A stretch of DNA of 64,000 bases from Parageobacillus sp. KH3-4 (GTDB lineage: Bacteria > Bacillota > Bacilli > Bacillales > Anoxybacillaceae). The notes under the pieces were generated by a model. The model made no database searches. It was not told the DNA's origin and saw only the letters and a list, made by a program, of their open reading frames with translations. Below, in pieces: positions 17,375 to 26,585 of this stretch. A program made the position numbers and the translations under genes. Within the stretch, counting starts at the first letter, position 1. Each line of letters starts with the position of its first letter. The stretch spans positions 1,398,001 to 1,462,000 of the forward strand of contig NZ_AP025627.1 of NCBI RefSeq assembly GCF_022846435.1, given 5' to 3'.

Positions 17375-18343
17375 ATGCCTGTAATAACATCGTTTAGGCG
17401 ACTGTCTGAAGAAGAAAAGTATGAACGGTTTATGAAAAGAATTGAGGCAGGAGAAAAAATCGAGGCAGATGACTGGATGCCGGAAGACTACCGAATGACG
17501 TTGATTAAACTTATTGCGATGCATGGCATCAGCGAAATTATGGGAGCGCTTCCGGAAAAGGAATGGGTTCCAAAAGCTCCTTCGCTAAGAAGAAAGCTTG
17601 GGATTATGGCGAAAGTACAGGATGAAATGGGGCATGGTCAGCTCCTTCTCCGCGTTGCCGAAGATTTAATGGCACCGCTTGGAAAAACACGCGAAGAAAT
17701 TATGCAAGATTTGTTCAAAGGAGATTTAAAGTTTCATAACGTGTTCCATATGCCTGCGCCGACTTGGGCGGATGCGGGATTGATCGGCTGGCTCGTTGAC
17801 GGAGCTGCGATTATTACGCAGACAAACATGCTAGATGCTTCTTACGGGCCGTATGCGCGGGCGCTAAAACGGATTTGTGCGGAAGAAGTGTTCCACGCCC
17901 AGCACGGCGAATCGATTATTTTGGCGCTTGCAGAGGGAACGAAGGAGCAAAAAGAGATGTTGCAAGACGCGTTGAATCGCTGGTGGGAAGCGTTGTTAAT
18001 GTTCTTCGGCCCTGATGGTGCAGCAACAACTGGCACATCGAAACAAGATATTACGATTAAATACCGCATACGGACAAAAACGAATGAACAATTGCGTCAA
18101 GATTTCTTTACGAAATATGTGCCGCGCATTTTGTCGATAGGATTAAAACTCCCAGATGAAACGATGCATTTTGATGAAGCGAAAGGGAGATGGGTTTACA
18201 AGCAGCCAGATTGGAACAGATTTAAGGAAATTATTCGCAACAACGGGCCAAAATCGAAAGAGCGGCTTCGTCTTCGCGAGTTATCGTACCACAATAACGC
18301 TTGGGTCCGTGAAGCGTTAAGCGGTCAATCAGCAGCAGTGTGA
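17375..18343 (+). CDS. paaA: phenylacetyl-CoA 1,2-epoxidase, catalytic subunit A
   Basis: 322 residues from ATG 17375 with AGGAGGTGG upstream. PaaA is the di-iron oxygenase subunit that epoxidises the ring of phenylacetyl-CoA. Di-iron ligands appear in KVQDEMGHGQLLLR (E..H) and CAEEVFHAQHGESI (E..H), with the conserved DGAAIITQTNMLDASYGPYARAL around helix C. It opens the long paa operon; spacing to paaB is 17 bases. Confidence 0.96.
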   Translation: MPVITSFRRLSEEEKYERFMKRIEAGEKIEADDWMPEDYRMTLIKLIAMHGISEIMGALPEKEWVPKAPSLRRKLGIMAKVQDEMGHGQLLLRVAEDLMAPLGKTREEIMQDLFKGDLKFHNVFHMPAPTWADAGLIGWLVDGAAIITQTNMLDASYGPYARALKRICAEEVFHAQHGESIILALAEGTKEQKEMLQDALNRWWEALLMFFGPDGAATTGTSKQDITIKYRIRTKTNEQLRQDFFTKYVPRILSIGLKLPDETMHFDEAKGRWVYKQPDWNRFKEIIRNNGPKSKERLRLRELSYHNNAWVREALSGQSAAV

Positions 18344-18360
18344 GAAGTGGGGGAATGGCA

Positions 18361-18714
18361 ATGAGTGACAGCGGAAAAAGCTTTTATCAAGTGTTTGAGG
18401 TATTTAGCAGGAAAAATGACACAGCACCGCTTCAGCATCAATTTAGCCTGCTTGCCCCAAACCATGAAATCGCTTTAGTGATGGCGCAAGAGAACTTTAT
18501 GCGGCGCGAAACTGTTTCCGACATATGGATCGTGAAACGATCGGATATCCGCATGATGACGGAAGAAGAAAAAAAATCGTTAAAGAGGATCGATAACAAA
18601 GATTATCGCACTACAAAAGGGTATGGATACTTGAAAAAGAAATGGCGTCAATACGAACAGCAAATGCTTGATGAAAAAGAGATTCTTTCATGGAAGGGCG
18701 AGATCCAACGATGA
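18361..18714 (+). CDS. paaB: phenylacetyl-CoA epoxidase subunit B
   Basis: 117 residues from the ATG at 18361, preferred over the ATG at 18355 because GGGGG lies at proper distance. FYQVFEVFSRKNDTAPLQHQ and LAPNHEIALVMAQENFMRRE with SDIWIVKRSDI are PaaB signatures. PaaB bridges catalytic heterodimers in the epoxidase complex. Its TGA overlaps the paaC ATG (ATGA), so translation is coupled. Confidence 0.93.
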   Translation: MSDSGKSFYQVFEVFSRKNDTAPLQHQFSLLAPNHEIALVMAQENFMRRETVSDIWIVKRSDIRMMTEEEKKSLKRIDNKDYRTTKGYGYLKKKWRQYEQQMLDEKEILSWKGEIQR

Positions 18715-19532
18715 AAATCACGAAACCTGAGGAACTACAGCAGCATCCCGAATATGAAGATGCGCTCGTTGAGCTATTGTTTCAGCTAGCGGATGACGAT
18801 TTTATTCTCTCTTATCGCGGTTCGGAATGGCTTGGGCTTGCGCCGCACATTGAAGAGGATATCGCATTTTCTTCCATTAATCAAGATACGATGGGGCATG
18901 CGGCAATGTATTATCAATTGCTAGAAGACATTGGCATCGGAAAGGCAGATGATTTGGCGCATCAGCGACCATCATCCGAACGCCGGAACGCGGTTTTGCT
19001 CGAGGAAGTAAACGGCCCTGGTCATTATTTGCGCGAGCCTCGATATGATTGGGCGTTTGCCGTTGTTCGCCACTATTTTTACACACAGGCGAAAAAAGTG
19101 CGCATTGATTCGTTGAAACATAGTTCGTACGAACCGCTCGCTCAAGTTGCTGTCAAAATCAATATGGAACTTTATTACCACCTCATGCATTGGAGAACAT
19201 GGTTCATTCAGCTTACGAATGCTCATGGAGAGGCTCGCGAACGTATGAAAAAGGCGGTTGCGAAAGTATTTGAAGATTTTGGCGGCGTGCTGACGCTTGG
19301 AGTGAAAGGACATAGAATGGTAGAATTTGGACTTATTGAAAGCGAAGAGATATTAAAACAGCGTTGGGTTCAAGCGATGAAACCGGTTTTTGAAGAAGTA
19401 AACCTTGATTTGCCAAGCGAGTTCGGTATGAAACGAGGCAACGGACGAAACGGGGAACATACGGCAGATTTAGACGAAGCGATTATGACATTGTCGGAAG
19501 TATATCGCATCGACCCTCTAGCAGCTTGGTAG
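18711..19532 (+). CDS. paaC: phenylacetyl-CoA epoxidase structural subunit C
   Basis: 273 residues from the ATG overlapping the paaB stop. PaaC is the inactive ferritin-like partner of PaaA. DDFILSYRGSEWLGLAPHIEEDIAF, SINQDTMGHAAMYYQLLEDIG and LKHSSYEPLAQVAVKINMELYYHLMHW match the family. The A-B-C order and coupling are as in other paa operons. Confidence 0.95.
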   Translation: MKITKPEELQQHPEYEDALVELLFQLADDDFILSYRGSEWLGLAPHIEEDIAFSSINQDTMGHAAMYYQLLEDIGIGKADDLAHQRPSSERRNAVLLEEVNGPGHYLREPRYDWAFAVVRHYFYTQAKKVRIDSLKHSSYEPLAQVAVKINMELYYHLMHWRTWFIQLTNAHGEARERMKKAVAKVFEDFGGVLTLGVKGHRMVEFGLIESEEILKQRWVQAMKPVFEEVNLDLPSEFGMKRGNGRNGEHTADLDEAIMTLSEVYRIDPLAAW

Positions 19533-19563
19533 TCTATAGGTTTCTCAGAAAGAAGGGGTAACG

Positions 19564-20058
19564 ATGGCCTCCAATCTTGCGGTAGAAAAAATTATAGAAA
19601 CATTAGGTTCCGTCAAAGATCCTGAAATTGATTCCGTCAGTGTCATCGATTTAGGAATGGTCGAAGATGTTCAGGTTCAGCATAGCGAAGTCATAGTCAA
19701 ACTACTTCCGACATTTATCGGCTGCCCGGCGCTCGATATTATTCGACAACGTGTCGAACAGACTCTTTTGCAGTTAGAAGGAATCGAGCGCGTTACTGTA
19801 GAATTTATTCGCCATCCACCATGGACATCTGACCGAATCACAGAGAAAGGGCGGGAAAAGCTAAAAGAATTTGGTATTGCGCCACCACCTCGGCAAGTCG
19901 GTCCAAACGGCGAGTGGCACGTCGAGTGTCCTTATTGTCACTCTTCCTTTACAGTAATAGAAAACTTGTTTGGACCTACCGCTTGCAGAAGCATTTTCTA
20001 CTGTAAACAATGCAAAAATCCGTTTGAAGTGATGAAACCGATTTCAACATGGATGTAA
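19564..20058 (+). CDS. paaD: PaaD-type MIP18/DUF59 iron-sulfur assembly protein
   Basis: 164 residues. Residues about 8-85 form the DUF59/MIP18 domain (LGSVKDPEIDSVSVIDLGMVE), and the C-terminus holds a zinc ribbon with two CxxC pairs (CPYC, CKQC). PaaD is needed for active epoxidase, presumably in metal-centre maturation. RBS AAGGGG precedes the ATG. In many operons paaE (flavin/Fe-S reductase) follows paaD; it does not here. Confidence 0.93.
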   Translation: MASNLAVEKIIETLGSVKDPEIDSVSVIDLGMVEDVQVQHSEVIVKLLPTFIGCPALDIIRQRVEQTLLQLEGIERVTVEFIRHPPWTSDRITEKGREKLKEFGIAPPPRQVGPNGEWHVECPYCHSSFTVIENLFGPTACRSIFYCKQCKNPFEVMKPISTWM

Positions 20059-20085
20059 AAAATTTATAAAAAGGAGAAGAGAACA

Positions 20086-20397
20086 ATGATTAAAATGATT
20101 GCCCTTTATAAACAACCAAAAGATAAAGAAAAATTTGATGAACATTATTTTGGTACGCATGCCCCAATTACCGCGAAAATTCCAGGACTTCGCAAAATGG
20201 AAGTAACGAAAATTACCGGTACGCCGATGGGGGGAGAGAGTGAATATTACTTATTATGCGAAATGTACTATGACAGTTATGAAGCGTTCAAAGAAGCAAT
20301 GAAAACGAGTGAAGCAAAAGCGTCAGGAAAAGATTTAATGTCGTTTGCAGGCGATATCGTAACTTTGATGGTAGGCGAGGAAGTGAAAAATGACTGA
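20086..20397 (+). CDS. EthD-like small protein
   Basis: 103 residues, AAAAAGGAG upstream. MIKMIALYKQPKDKEKFDEHYFGTHAP is typical of the EthD/dimeric alpha-beta barrel family, small proteins that accompany catabolic oxygenases and whose role is uncertain (degradation aid, enolisation or stress). It sits between paaD and a crotonase, in the place where paaE is often found, and overlaps the next gene by 8 bases. Confidence 0.8.
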   Translation: MIKMIALYKQPKDKEKFDEHYFGTHAPITAKIPGLRKMEVTKITGTPMGGESEYYLLCEMYYDSYEAFKEAMKTSEAKASGKDLMSFAGDIVTLMVGEEVKND

Positions 20398-21166
20398 GTT
20401 TGCGCACATTCATACACGTGTTGATGAGAATATTGCTGTGATTGAACTGCACCGCCCAGACGTATTGAACGCATTGAACAGGAAAATGGTAACGGAAATC
20501 GTCACAGCGATGGAAATTTACGACCGCGATGAACACGTGCGCGTCATCGTCTTGACAGGAAGCGGTCGTGCATTTGCAGCAGGAGCGGATATCGACGAAA
20601 TGGCAAACGATGATTCCATTACGCTGGAATTGCTTAATCAATTTGCCGAATGGGATCGCCTTGCGCTTATTAAAAAGCCTACGATTGCCGCTGTACACGG
20701 TTTTGCATTAGGCGGCGGATTTGAACTCGCGCTTAGCTGTGACCTGTTATTTGCGTCCGATACGGCGGAATTTGGATTTCCAGAAGTGAATATCGGTGTG
20801 ATGCCAGGTGCGGGTGGAACGCAGCGCCTTACCAAATTAATCGGTAAAACAAAAGCGCTCGAGTGGCTTTGGACAGGCGAGCGTATGTCGGCAAGGGAAG
20901 CGTATGAATTAGGAATTGTCAACCGTGTTATCGCGCCGGAGTTATTGCATGAAGAAACAATGCGGTTTGCGAAAAAGCTGGCGAAACAGCCTCCTTTATC
21001 CGTTCGCTTAATTAAAGAAGCTGTTAATAAGGCGGTAGACTATTCGCTATATGAAGGTATGCAGTTTGAGAGAAAAAATTTTTATCTGCTTTTTTCGTCT
21101 GAGGATCAAAAAGAAGGAATGGCGGCATTTATCGCAAAACGAAAGCCGCGTTTTCAAGGAAGATAA
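20390..21166 (+). CDS. paaF: enoyl-CoA hydratase, likely PaaF
   Basis: 258 residues of crotonase fold. Both catalytic glutamates of true hydratases are present (GGGFELALSCD and FPEVNIGVMPGAGGTQRL), and the oxyanion-hole loop is FAAGADI. In the paa pathway PaaF hydrates 2,3-dehydroadipyl-CoA. Three crotonases occur in this operon, so which one does each step is inference from active-site residues. Confidence 0.85.
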   Translation: MTEFAHIHTRVDENIAVIELHRPDVLNALNRKMVTEIVTAMEIYDRDEHVRVIVLTGSGRAFAAGADIDEMANDDSITLELLNQFAEWDRLALIKKPTIAAVHGFALGGGFELALSCDLLFASDTAEFGFPEVNIGVMPGAGGTQRLTKLIGKTKALEWLWTGERMSAREAYELGIVNRVIAPELLHEETMRFAKKLAKQPPLSVRLIKEAVNKAVDYSLYEGMQFERKNFYLLFSSEDQKEGMAAFIAKRKPRFQGR

Positions 21167-21181
21167 AGGTGGTGCTGTCGA

Positions 21182-21955
21182 TTGTACGAAACGATTCATT
21201 ATGAAGTGCGCGACCGTATAGCATGGCTTACTCTAAACCGTCCTGACAAACTGAATGCGTTTACAGAACAAATGAACAAGGAAATTACGAAAGCACTGAA
21301 GCAAGCTGCTAATGATGAAAACGTTCGCTGCCTTGTGATTACTGGGGCAGGACGGGCGTTTTGTTCTGGTGAAGATCTCGGCGGTGTGACGGAGGAAATG
21401 GATCACGGGGAGGTGCTAAGGACGCGCTATGCGCCGATGATGAAAGCGGTCTATCATTTTGAAAAACCAGTGGTCGCTGCGGTGAATGGTGTTGCGGCCG
21501 GCGCGGGAATGAGCTTAGCGCTTGCGTGTGATTTTCGGCTTGTTTCAGAGAAAGCGAGCTTTGTCGAAGCGTTTGTTCACGTTGGTCTCATTCCGGATGC
21601 GGGAAATTTGTATTATTTGCCGCGTTTAGTCGGGCATGCGAAAGCACTTGAATTGGCGGTTCTCGGCGAAAAAATTTCCGCGCAAAAAGCAGCCGAGCTC
21701 GGACTTGCCACCGCTGTTGTTCCTGAACAATCTTTGGAAGAGGAAGTACAGCGTTTTGCTGGTAGGCTTGCCAATATGCCGACGAAAGCGGTTGGTTTGA
21801 TAAAACGCTATTTGCGTGAAAGCTGGCATTGTACCTTTGAAGACTATTTGGAAAAAGAGGCATACGGCCAGCGTATTGCCGGACTGACGGGAGATCACCG
21901 AGAAGGCATTCGCGCTTTCTTTGAAAAACGCCCGCCATCATTTCAAGGAAAATAA
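21182..21955 (+). CDS. paaG: crotonase-fold isomerase, PaaG type
   Basis: 257 residues, TTG start with AGGTGGTG upstream. The oxyanion loop is FCSGEDLGG, and the second catalytic position carries aspartate (VHVGLIPDAGNLYYLPRL) as in PaaG, rather than the glutamate of hydratases. PaaG isomerises ring-1,2-epoxyphenylacetyl-CoA to oxepin-CoA and also shifts a double bond later in the pathway. It lies directly after the PaaF-like gene. Confidence 0.92.
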   Translation: MYETIHYEVRDRIAWLTLNRPDKLNAFTEQMNKEITKALKQAANDENVRCLVITGAGRAFCSGEDLGGVTEEMDHGEVLRTRYAPMMKAVYHFEKPVVAAVNGVAAGAGMSLALACDFRLVSEKASFVEAFVHVGLIPDAGNLYYLPRLVGHAKALELAVLGEKISAQKAAELGLATAVVPEQSLEEEVQRFAGRLANMPTKAVGLIKRYLRESWHCTFEDYLEKEAYGQRIAGLTGDHREGIRAFFEKRPPSFQGK

Positions 21956-21980
21956 GTTAAGGAAAAGGAGTGGAAAGCAA

Positions 21981-23498
21981 ATGTCAACAGTGAAAGAACA
22001 AAAAATGGAGAAACTCGAAACAAAACGTGAAATGTATCATTTGATTATTAACGGAGAACGTGTCGAAAGCGTTTCCGGAGAAACGTTTACGACATACAAC
22101 CCTGCAACAGGAGAGCCGGTTGCGGAAGTAGCGAAAGGAACGAAAGAAGATGCGGAACGCGCAATTCAAGCGGCACGTCAGGCATTTGATTACGGCAAAT
22201 GGCGCCATTTTCCTGTCAACAAACGGGCGCGTATTTTAAACAAAGTTGCTTCGATTATGCGTTCCCGTTTTAACGAGTTAGTAGAATTAGAGATTTTAGA
22301 TACAGGAAAAGCACTTACCGCCGCACAAGGGCAAGTGATGCAGGCGATTGAAGATTTCGAATTTTATGCCAGCGCCATTGTCGGCCATCGCGGTACAGTC
22401 AACAATATGCCAGGTGCGTTTCATAATTTTACAGAAAAAGAGCCTGTCGGGGTATGTGCGCAAATTATCCCATGGAATTATCCGTTAATGATGGCAGCGT
22501 GGAAAATTGCCCCAGCAATTGCAGCAGGTTGCTCCGTTGTTGTCAAACCGGCTTCACTAACGCCGTTAACATGTATTGTACTTGCAGAAATTTGTCATGA
22601 AGCTGGTGTTCCGGAAGGCGTCGTCAATGTGGTTACCGGGTCTGGCTCTGAAGTGGGGAATTATTTAGTTGAGCATCCGCTTGTTGATAAAGTTGCATTT
22701 ACCGGTTCGACTCCGGTAGGAAAAAATATTATGGAAAAAGCGTCGAAAACGTTAAAACGAGTGACATTAGAACTTGGCGGCAAATCGCCGAACATCATTT
22801 TCGAGGATGCAGACATTGATGCAGCTGTTAACGGATCATTATTCGGAATTTTCTATAATACCGGACAATCTTGTGAAGCGCGCTCCCGTTTATACGTACA
22901 TGAGAGCGTTTACGACCAATTTATGGAAAAATTTGTAGAAAAAACAAAAAAATTAAAGCTTGGCAACCCGTTTGAGCAAGATACCCATGTCGGTGCCATC
23001 ATCAGCCGCGAACAACTAGAAGTTGTTGACGGCTATGTGAAATCTGCCATCGAAGAGGGAGCTACAATTGTCACTGGCGGGAAAGAAGCGAAAGTGGAAG
23101 GGTTTGAAAACGGTTTTTGGTATGAACCGACCATTATTGCGGATGTCAATCATCAAATGAAAGTTGTCAAGGAAGAAATTTTCGGCCCGGTCGTTGTTGT
23201 GATGAAATTTAACGATGAAAAAGAAGTCATTAAATTGGCTAATGACAGCAAATATGGTTTGGGATCGGCTATCTGGACAAAAGATCATGCACGTGCGATT
23301 CGCGTGGCCAAACAAATTCAAGCTGGTATTGTCATGATTAATAGCCCGTTCTCCGCGTTCCCAGGAACGCCGTTTGGTGGATATAAACAGTCCGGATTCG
23401 GACGCGAGCTTTGCATCGAAACACTTGATTTATATACGGAAACGAAAAGCATTCTTTCTTATTACGGAAGCCGTCCGCTCAATCCTTTCGGTGTGTAA
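21981..23498 (+). CDS. aldehyde dehydrogenase of the paa operon
   Basis: 505 residues from ATG 21981 (AAAGGAG upstream). Aldehyde dehydrogenase motifs: IIPWNYPLMMAAWKIAPA, FTGSTPVGKNI, general base in LELGGKSPNI and catalytic Cys in FYNTGQSCEARSRL. In this operon it most likely oxidises the ring-opened semialdehyde-CoA, the job of the N-terminal half of E. coli PaaZ. Unlike PaaZ it has no C-terminal MaoC hydrolase domain. Phenylacetaldehyde or betaine-type aldehydes are alternatives. Confidence 0.88.
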   Translation: MSTVKEQKMEKLETKREMYHLIINGERVESVSGETFTTYNPATGEPVAEVAKGTKEDAERAIQAARQAFDYGKWRHFPVNKRARILNKVASIMRSRFNELVELEILDTGKALTAAQGQVMQAIEDFEFYASAIVGHRGTVNNMPGAFHNFTEKEPVGVCAQIIPWNYPLMMAAWKIAPAIAAGCSVVVKPASLTPLTCIVLAEICHEAGVPEGVVNVVTGSGSEVGNYLVEHPLVDKVAFTGSTPVGKNIMEKASKTLKRVTLELGGKSPNIIFEDADIDAAVNGSLFGIFYNTGQSCEARSRLYVHESVYDQFMEKFVEKTKKLKLGNPFEQDTHVGAIISREQLEVVDGYVKSAIEEGATIVTGGKEAKVEGFENGFWYEPTIIADVNHQMKVVKEEIFGPVVVVMKFNDEKEVIKLANDSKYGLGSAIWTKDHARAIRVAKQIQAGIVMINSPFSAFPGTPFGGYKQSGFGRELCIETLDLYTETKSILSYYGSRPLNPFGV

Positions 23499-23573
23499 AG
23501 TGAAAGTGGTTGGTGAAGCACTCTGTCTTGCGGATGGAGTGCTTATTTGTTCACATAGCAAGGAGGGATTTTT

Positions 23574-24431
23574 GTGATTCGTCATGTTGTGGTAGTTGGT
23601 TCAGGCGTAATGGGGAGAGGAATCGCCTATGTCAGCGCTGTCGGCGGATTTGCAACGACGCTCATCGATGTGAAAAAAGAACAGTTAGAAAGCGCGAAAA
23701 ACGAAATTTTATCTATTTTTGAACGAGGGATAGCTCGCGGTAAAATTACAAATTCAGAGAAGCAGGAAGCCGAAGCGCGATTGCGTTACTCGACGAATTT
23801 AATTGAAGCAGTCAAAGAGGCGGATTTGGTCATTGAAGCCGTGCCAGAAAAATTGGAAATTAAAAAACAAGTGTTTGAGACGATTGATCATCATGCGCCG
23901 GCATCTTGTTATTTCGCAACGAATACGTCAACGATGAGCCCAACGGAAATCGCATCTTTTACGCAGCGGCCAGAAAAAGTGATTGCAATGCACTTTTTCA
24001 ACCCAGTTCATAAAATGAAGCTTGTTGAAATAGTCCGTGGTTTAGAGACGAGCGATGAAACAGCCGATGTTATTCAAAAGGTTGCGCAACAGATGGGGAA
24101 AGAAACTGTTGTTGTTAATGAATTTCCAGGGTTTGTGACAAGTCGGATTAGCGCCTTAGTTGGAAACGAAGCATTTTATATGCTTCAAGAAGGAGTTGGT
24201 ACACCAGAAGAGATTGATAAAGCAATTAAACTCGGTCTCAATTATCCGATGGGGCCGTTTGAACTAGCGGATTTAGTCGGATTGGATACAAGACTCAATA
24301 ACTTGAAATATTTGTATGAAAAATTAGGGGAAAAATATCGCCCAGCACCATTGCTTGAGCAATACGTCAAAGCGGGGCGGCTCGGCAGAAAAACAGGAAA
24401 AGGTGTGTATGATTATACCGATAAAGAATAA
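23574..24431 (+). CDS. paaH: 3-hydroxyacyl-CoA dehydrogenase
   Basis: 285 residues, GTG start after AAGGAGGG. The NAD-binding Rossmann motif [17 protein letters not shown] opens the protein, catalytic His/Glu are in [18 protein letters not shown], and the C-terminal helical domain has [15 protein letters not shown]. PaaH oxidises 3-hydroxyadipyl-CoA to 3-oxoadipyl-CoA. It follows the aldehyde dehydrogenase and precedes the thiolase. Confidence 0.93.
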   Translation: MIRHVVVVGSGVMGRGIAYVSAVGGFATTLIDVKKEQLESAKNEILSIFERGIARGKITNSEKQEAEARLRYSTNLIEAVKEADLVIEAVPEKLEIKKQVFETIDHHAPASCYFATNTSTMSPTEIASFTQRPEKVIAMHFFNPVHKMKLVEIVRGLETSDETADVIQKVAQQMGKETVVVNEFPGFVTSRISALVGNEAFYMLQEGVGTPEEIDKAIKLGLNYPMGPFELADLVGLDTRLNNLKYLYEKLGEKYRPAPLLEQYVKAGRLGRKTGKGVYDYTDKE

Positions 24432-24450
24432 TAAAAGGGGTGATAATCTC

Positions 24451-25656
24451 ATGAAAGAAGTAGTTATTGTCGATGCCGTGCGGACGCCGATAGGAAAATA
24501 TAAAGGAGCGCTAAAAGACGTCCGTCCTGATGATCTTGGTGCCATTGTGATTCGTGCACTTATGGAACGTAATCCACATCTCCCTGCCCATCGCATTGAA
24601 GAAGTTGTTCTCGGCAACGCCAATCAAGCGGGTGAGGATAACCGGAATGTCGCTCGTATGTCTGCTTTATTGGCCGGATTGCCGGTCGAAGTAGCGGGGA
24701 CGACGGTTAACCGCTTGTGTGGCTCAGGGCTTGATGCGGTGAACTACGCGGCGCGCACCATCATGACAGGAGAAGCGGAAATTGTCATTGCCGGCGGAAC
24801 GGAAAGTATGACGCGCGCGCCATTTGTCATGGCAAAACCAAGTGTCGACTTTCCACGCGGCAATATTGAAATGTTTGATACGACGATTGGCTGGCGATTT
24901 ATCAATCCGAAGATGGAGGAAATGTATGGGACCGACAGCATGCCACAAACAGCGGAAAATGTCGCAAAACGGTTCGGCATTTCCCGAGAAGAACAAGATG
25001 AATTTGCCTATGAGAGCCAAATGAAAGCGAAAGAGGCGATCGGATCAAATCGATTTGCTGACGAATTAGTTCCGGTAATATACTACGATCGCAAAGGCAA
25101 TCAAGTCGTCGTGGACAAAGATGAACATCCTCGTCCAGACACGACGTTGGAAAAATTCGCAAAATTGCGTCCGCTATTTGAAAACGGCACCGTCACAGCC
25201 GGAAATGCTTCAGGAGTGAATGACGGAGCGTCAGCACTTTTATTGATGAGCGCGGAAAAAGCGAAAGAACTTGGTATGAAGCCACTTGTGAAGTATGTAA
25301 CATCGGCTGTGGCAGGAGTAGAGCCAGCGGTGATGGGGATTGGTCCGATTTATGCGACAAGAAAGGCGCTTGCTCGCGCTGGCTTGACGATTGATGATAT
25401 TGGTTTAGTAGAGTTGAATGAAGCGTTTGCGTCCCAAGCGATCGAATGCATTAGACAGCTTGGCATTGACAAGGAAAAAGTAAATGTCAACGGTGGAGCG
25501 ATCGCTCTTGGCCATCCGCTTGGGGCAAGTGGCGCACGTATTTTAACGACGCTCATTTATGAAATGAAAAAACGGGGCGTAAAATATGGCCTTGCAACGA
25601 TGTGTGTCGGCGTTGGCCAAGGAATTGCGACGATCGTTGAAAATACCGATGAATGA
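24451..25656 (+). CDS. paaJ: acetyl-CoA acyltransferase / 3-oxoadipyl-CoA thiolase
   Basis: 401 residues from ATG 24451 (AAAAGGGGTG upstream). The nucleophilic cysteine is in [14 protein letters not shown], with [36 protein letters not shown] and the second active cysteine in CVGVGQGIA. In the paa pathway it cleaves 3-oxoadipyl-CoA (and the dehydrosuberyl form) to acetyl-CoA and the shortened acyl-CoA. Its TGA overlaps an in-frame ATG of the next frame. Confidence 0.93.
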   Translation: MKEVVIVDAVRTPIGKYKGALKDVRPDDLGAIVIRALMERNPHLPAHRIEEVVLGNANQAGEDNRNVARMSALLAGLPVEVAGTTVNRLCGSGLDAVNYAARTIMTGEAEIVIAGGTESMTRAPFVMAKPSVDFPRGNIEMFDTTIGWRFINPKMEEMYGTDSMPQTAENVAKRFGISREEQDEFAYESQMKAKEAIGSNRFADELVPVIYYDRKGNQVVVDKDEHPRPDTTLEKFAKLRPLFENGTVTAGNASGVNDGASALLLMSAEKAKELGMKPLVKYVTSAVAGVEPAVMGIGPIYATRKALARAGLTIDDIGLVELNEAFASQAIECIRQLGIDKEKVNVNGGAIALGHPLGASGARILTTLIYEMKKRGVKYGLATMCVGVGQGIATIVENTDE

Positions 25657-25670
25657 CGAGGGGAAGAACA

Positions 25671-26459
25671 ATGGAAATGATAATGGCAAACGTATTGCTG
25701 GAAAAGAAAAATCATATTGGTTACGTGACATTGAACCGTCCAGAAGTAATGAACTGTTTCGATTACGCCACGCTGTGCCAGCTTGGAGGAGTAGTCGAGC
25801 GCATTCACCTTGACCGCGACATTCGCGTTGTGATTTTCACTGGCGCGGGAGACAAAGCGTTCAGCGCAGGCGCGGATTTAAAAGAACGAAAGACGTTAAA
25901 CGAAATGGAAGTGCGTCGCAACGTGAAAAAAATTCGCGATGTTTTCGATGCTGTGGCCAACTTGCCGCAGCCGACGATTGCCGCCGTGAATGGCTATGCG
26001 TTTGGCGGCGGATTTGAACTAATGCTTGCCTGTGATTTCAGAATCGCGGTGAAAGGAGCAGTCATGGGCTTAACCGAAGTGAGCTGGGCGATCATCCCAG
26101 GAGCTGGCGGAACGCAGCGGCTTCCTAGGTTAATTGGCGAAGCGAGAGCGAAGGAGTTAATTTTAACGGCCCGTAAAATTACCGCCGAACAAGCGTATGA
26201 ATACGGCCTGTTAACAAAATTAGTCGAAAAAGCAAATTTAATGCCCAGCTGTGAAGCGTTGGCACACGAAATGTTGCAAAATGGCCCAATTGCTTTGCAG
26301 CAAGCGAAATATGCGATTCAACAAGGAATGAACGTTGATTTGCAGACGGGTCTTGCCATTGAAGCAAAAGCATACGAATTAACGATTCCGACAAAAGATC
26401 GTTTAGAAGCGTTAGTTGCGTTTAGTGAAAAGCGCAAACCGCAATTTACAGGGGAGTGA
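25671..26459 (+). CDS. enoyl-CoA hydratase/isomerase, third crotonase of the operon
   Basis: 262 residues from ATG 25671, chosen for the GAGGGGAAG upstream; an ATG at 25653 overlaps the thiolase stop and 25677 is also possible. Hydratase-type acids are present (GGGFELMLACD, LTEVSWAIIPGAGGTQRL), oxyanion loop FSAGADL. It could hydrate an intermediate of the lower pathway or serve in oxepin-CoA processing, for which no MaoC-type hydrolase is seen; the step is not decidable from sequence alone. Confidence 0.85.
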   Translation: MEMIMANVLLEKKNHIGYVTLNRPEVMNCFDYATLCQLGGVVERIHLDRDIRVVIFTGAGDKAFSAGADLKERKTLNEMEVRRNVKKIRDVFDAVANLPQPTIAAVNGYAFGGGFELMLACDFRIAVKGAVMGLTEVSWAIIPGAGGTQRLPRLIGEARAKELILTARKITAEQAYEYGLLTKLVEKANLMPSCEALAHEMLQNGPIALQQAKYAIQQGMNVDLQTGLAIEAKAYELTIPTKDRLEALVAFSEKRKPQFTGE

Positions 26460-26585
26460 CTCACGCATGAGCCTCCCTCTTTTTATCCAAAATGATAACT
26501 TAACGTTTTTTTGGTGGCTCGTCTTGCCAACGTTATAATAATTTGCTACGATTATGTCTTGAAAACGAGATAAAGGGTGTCCATA

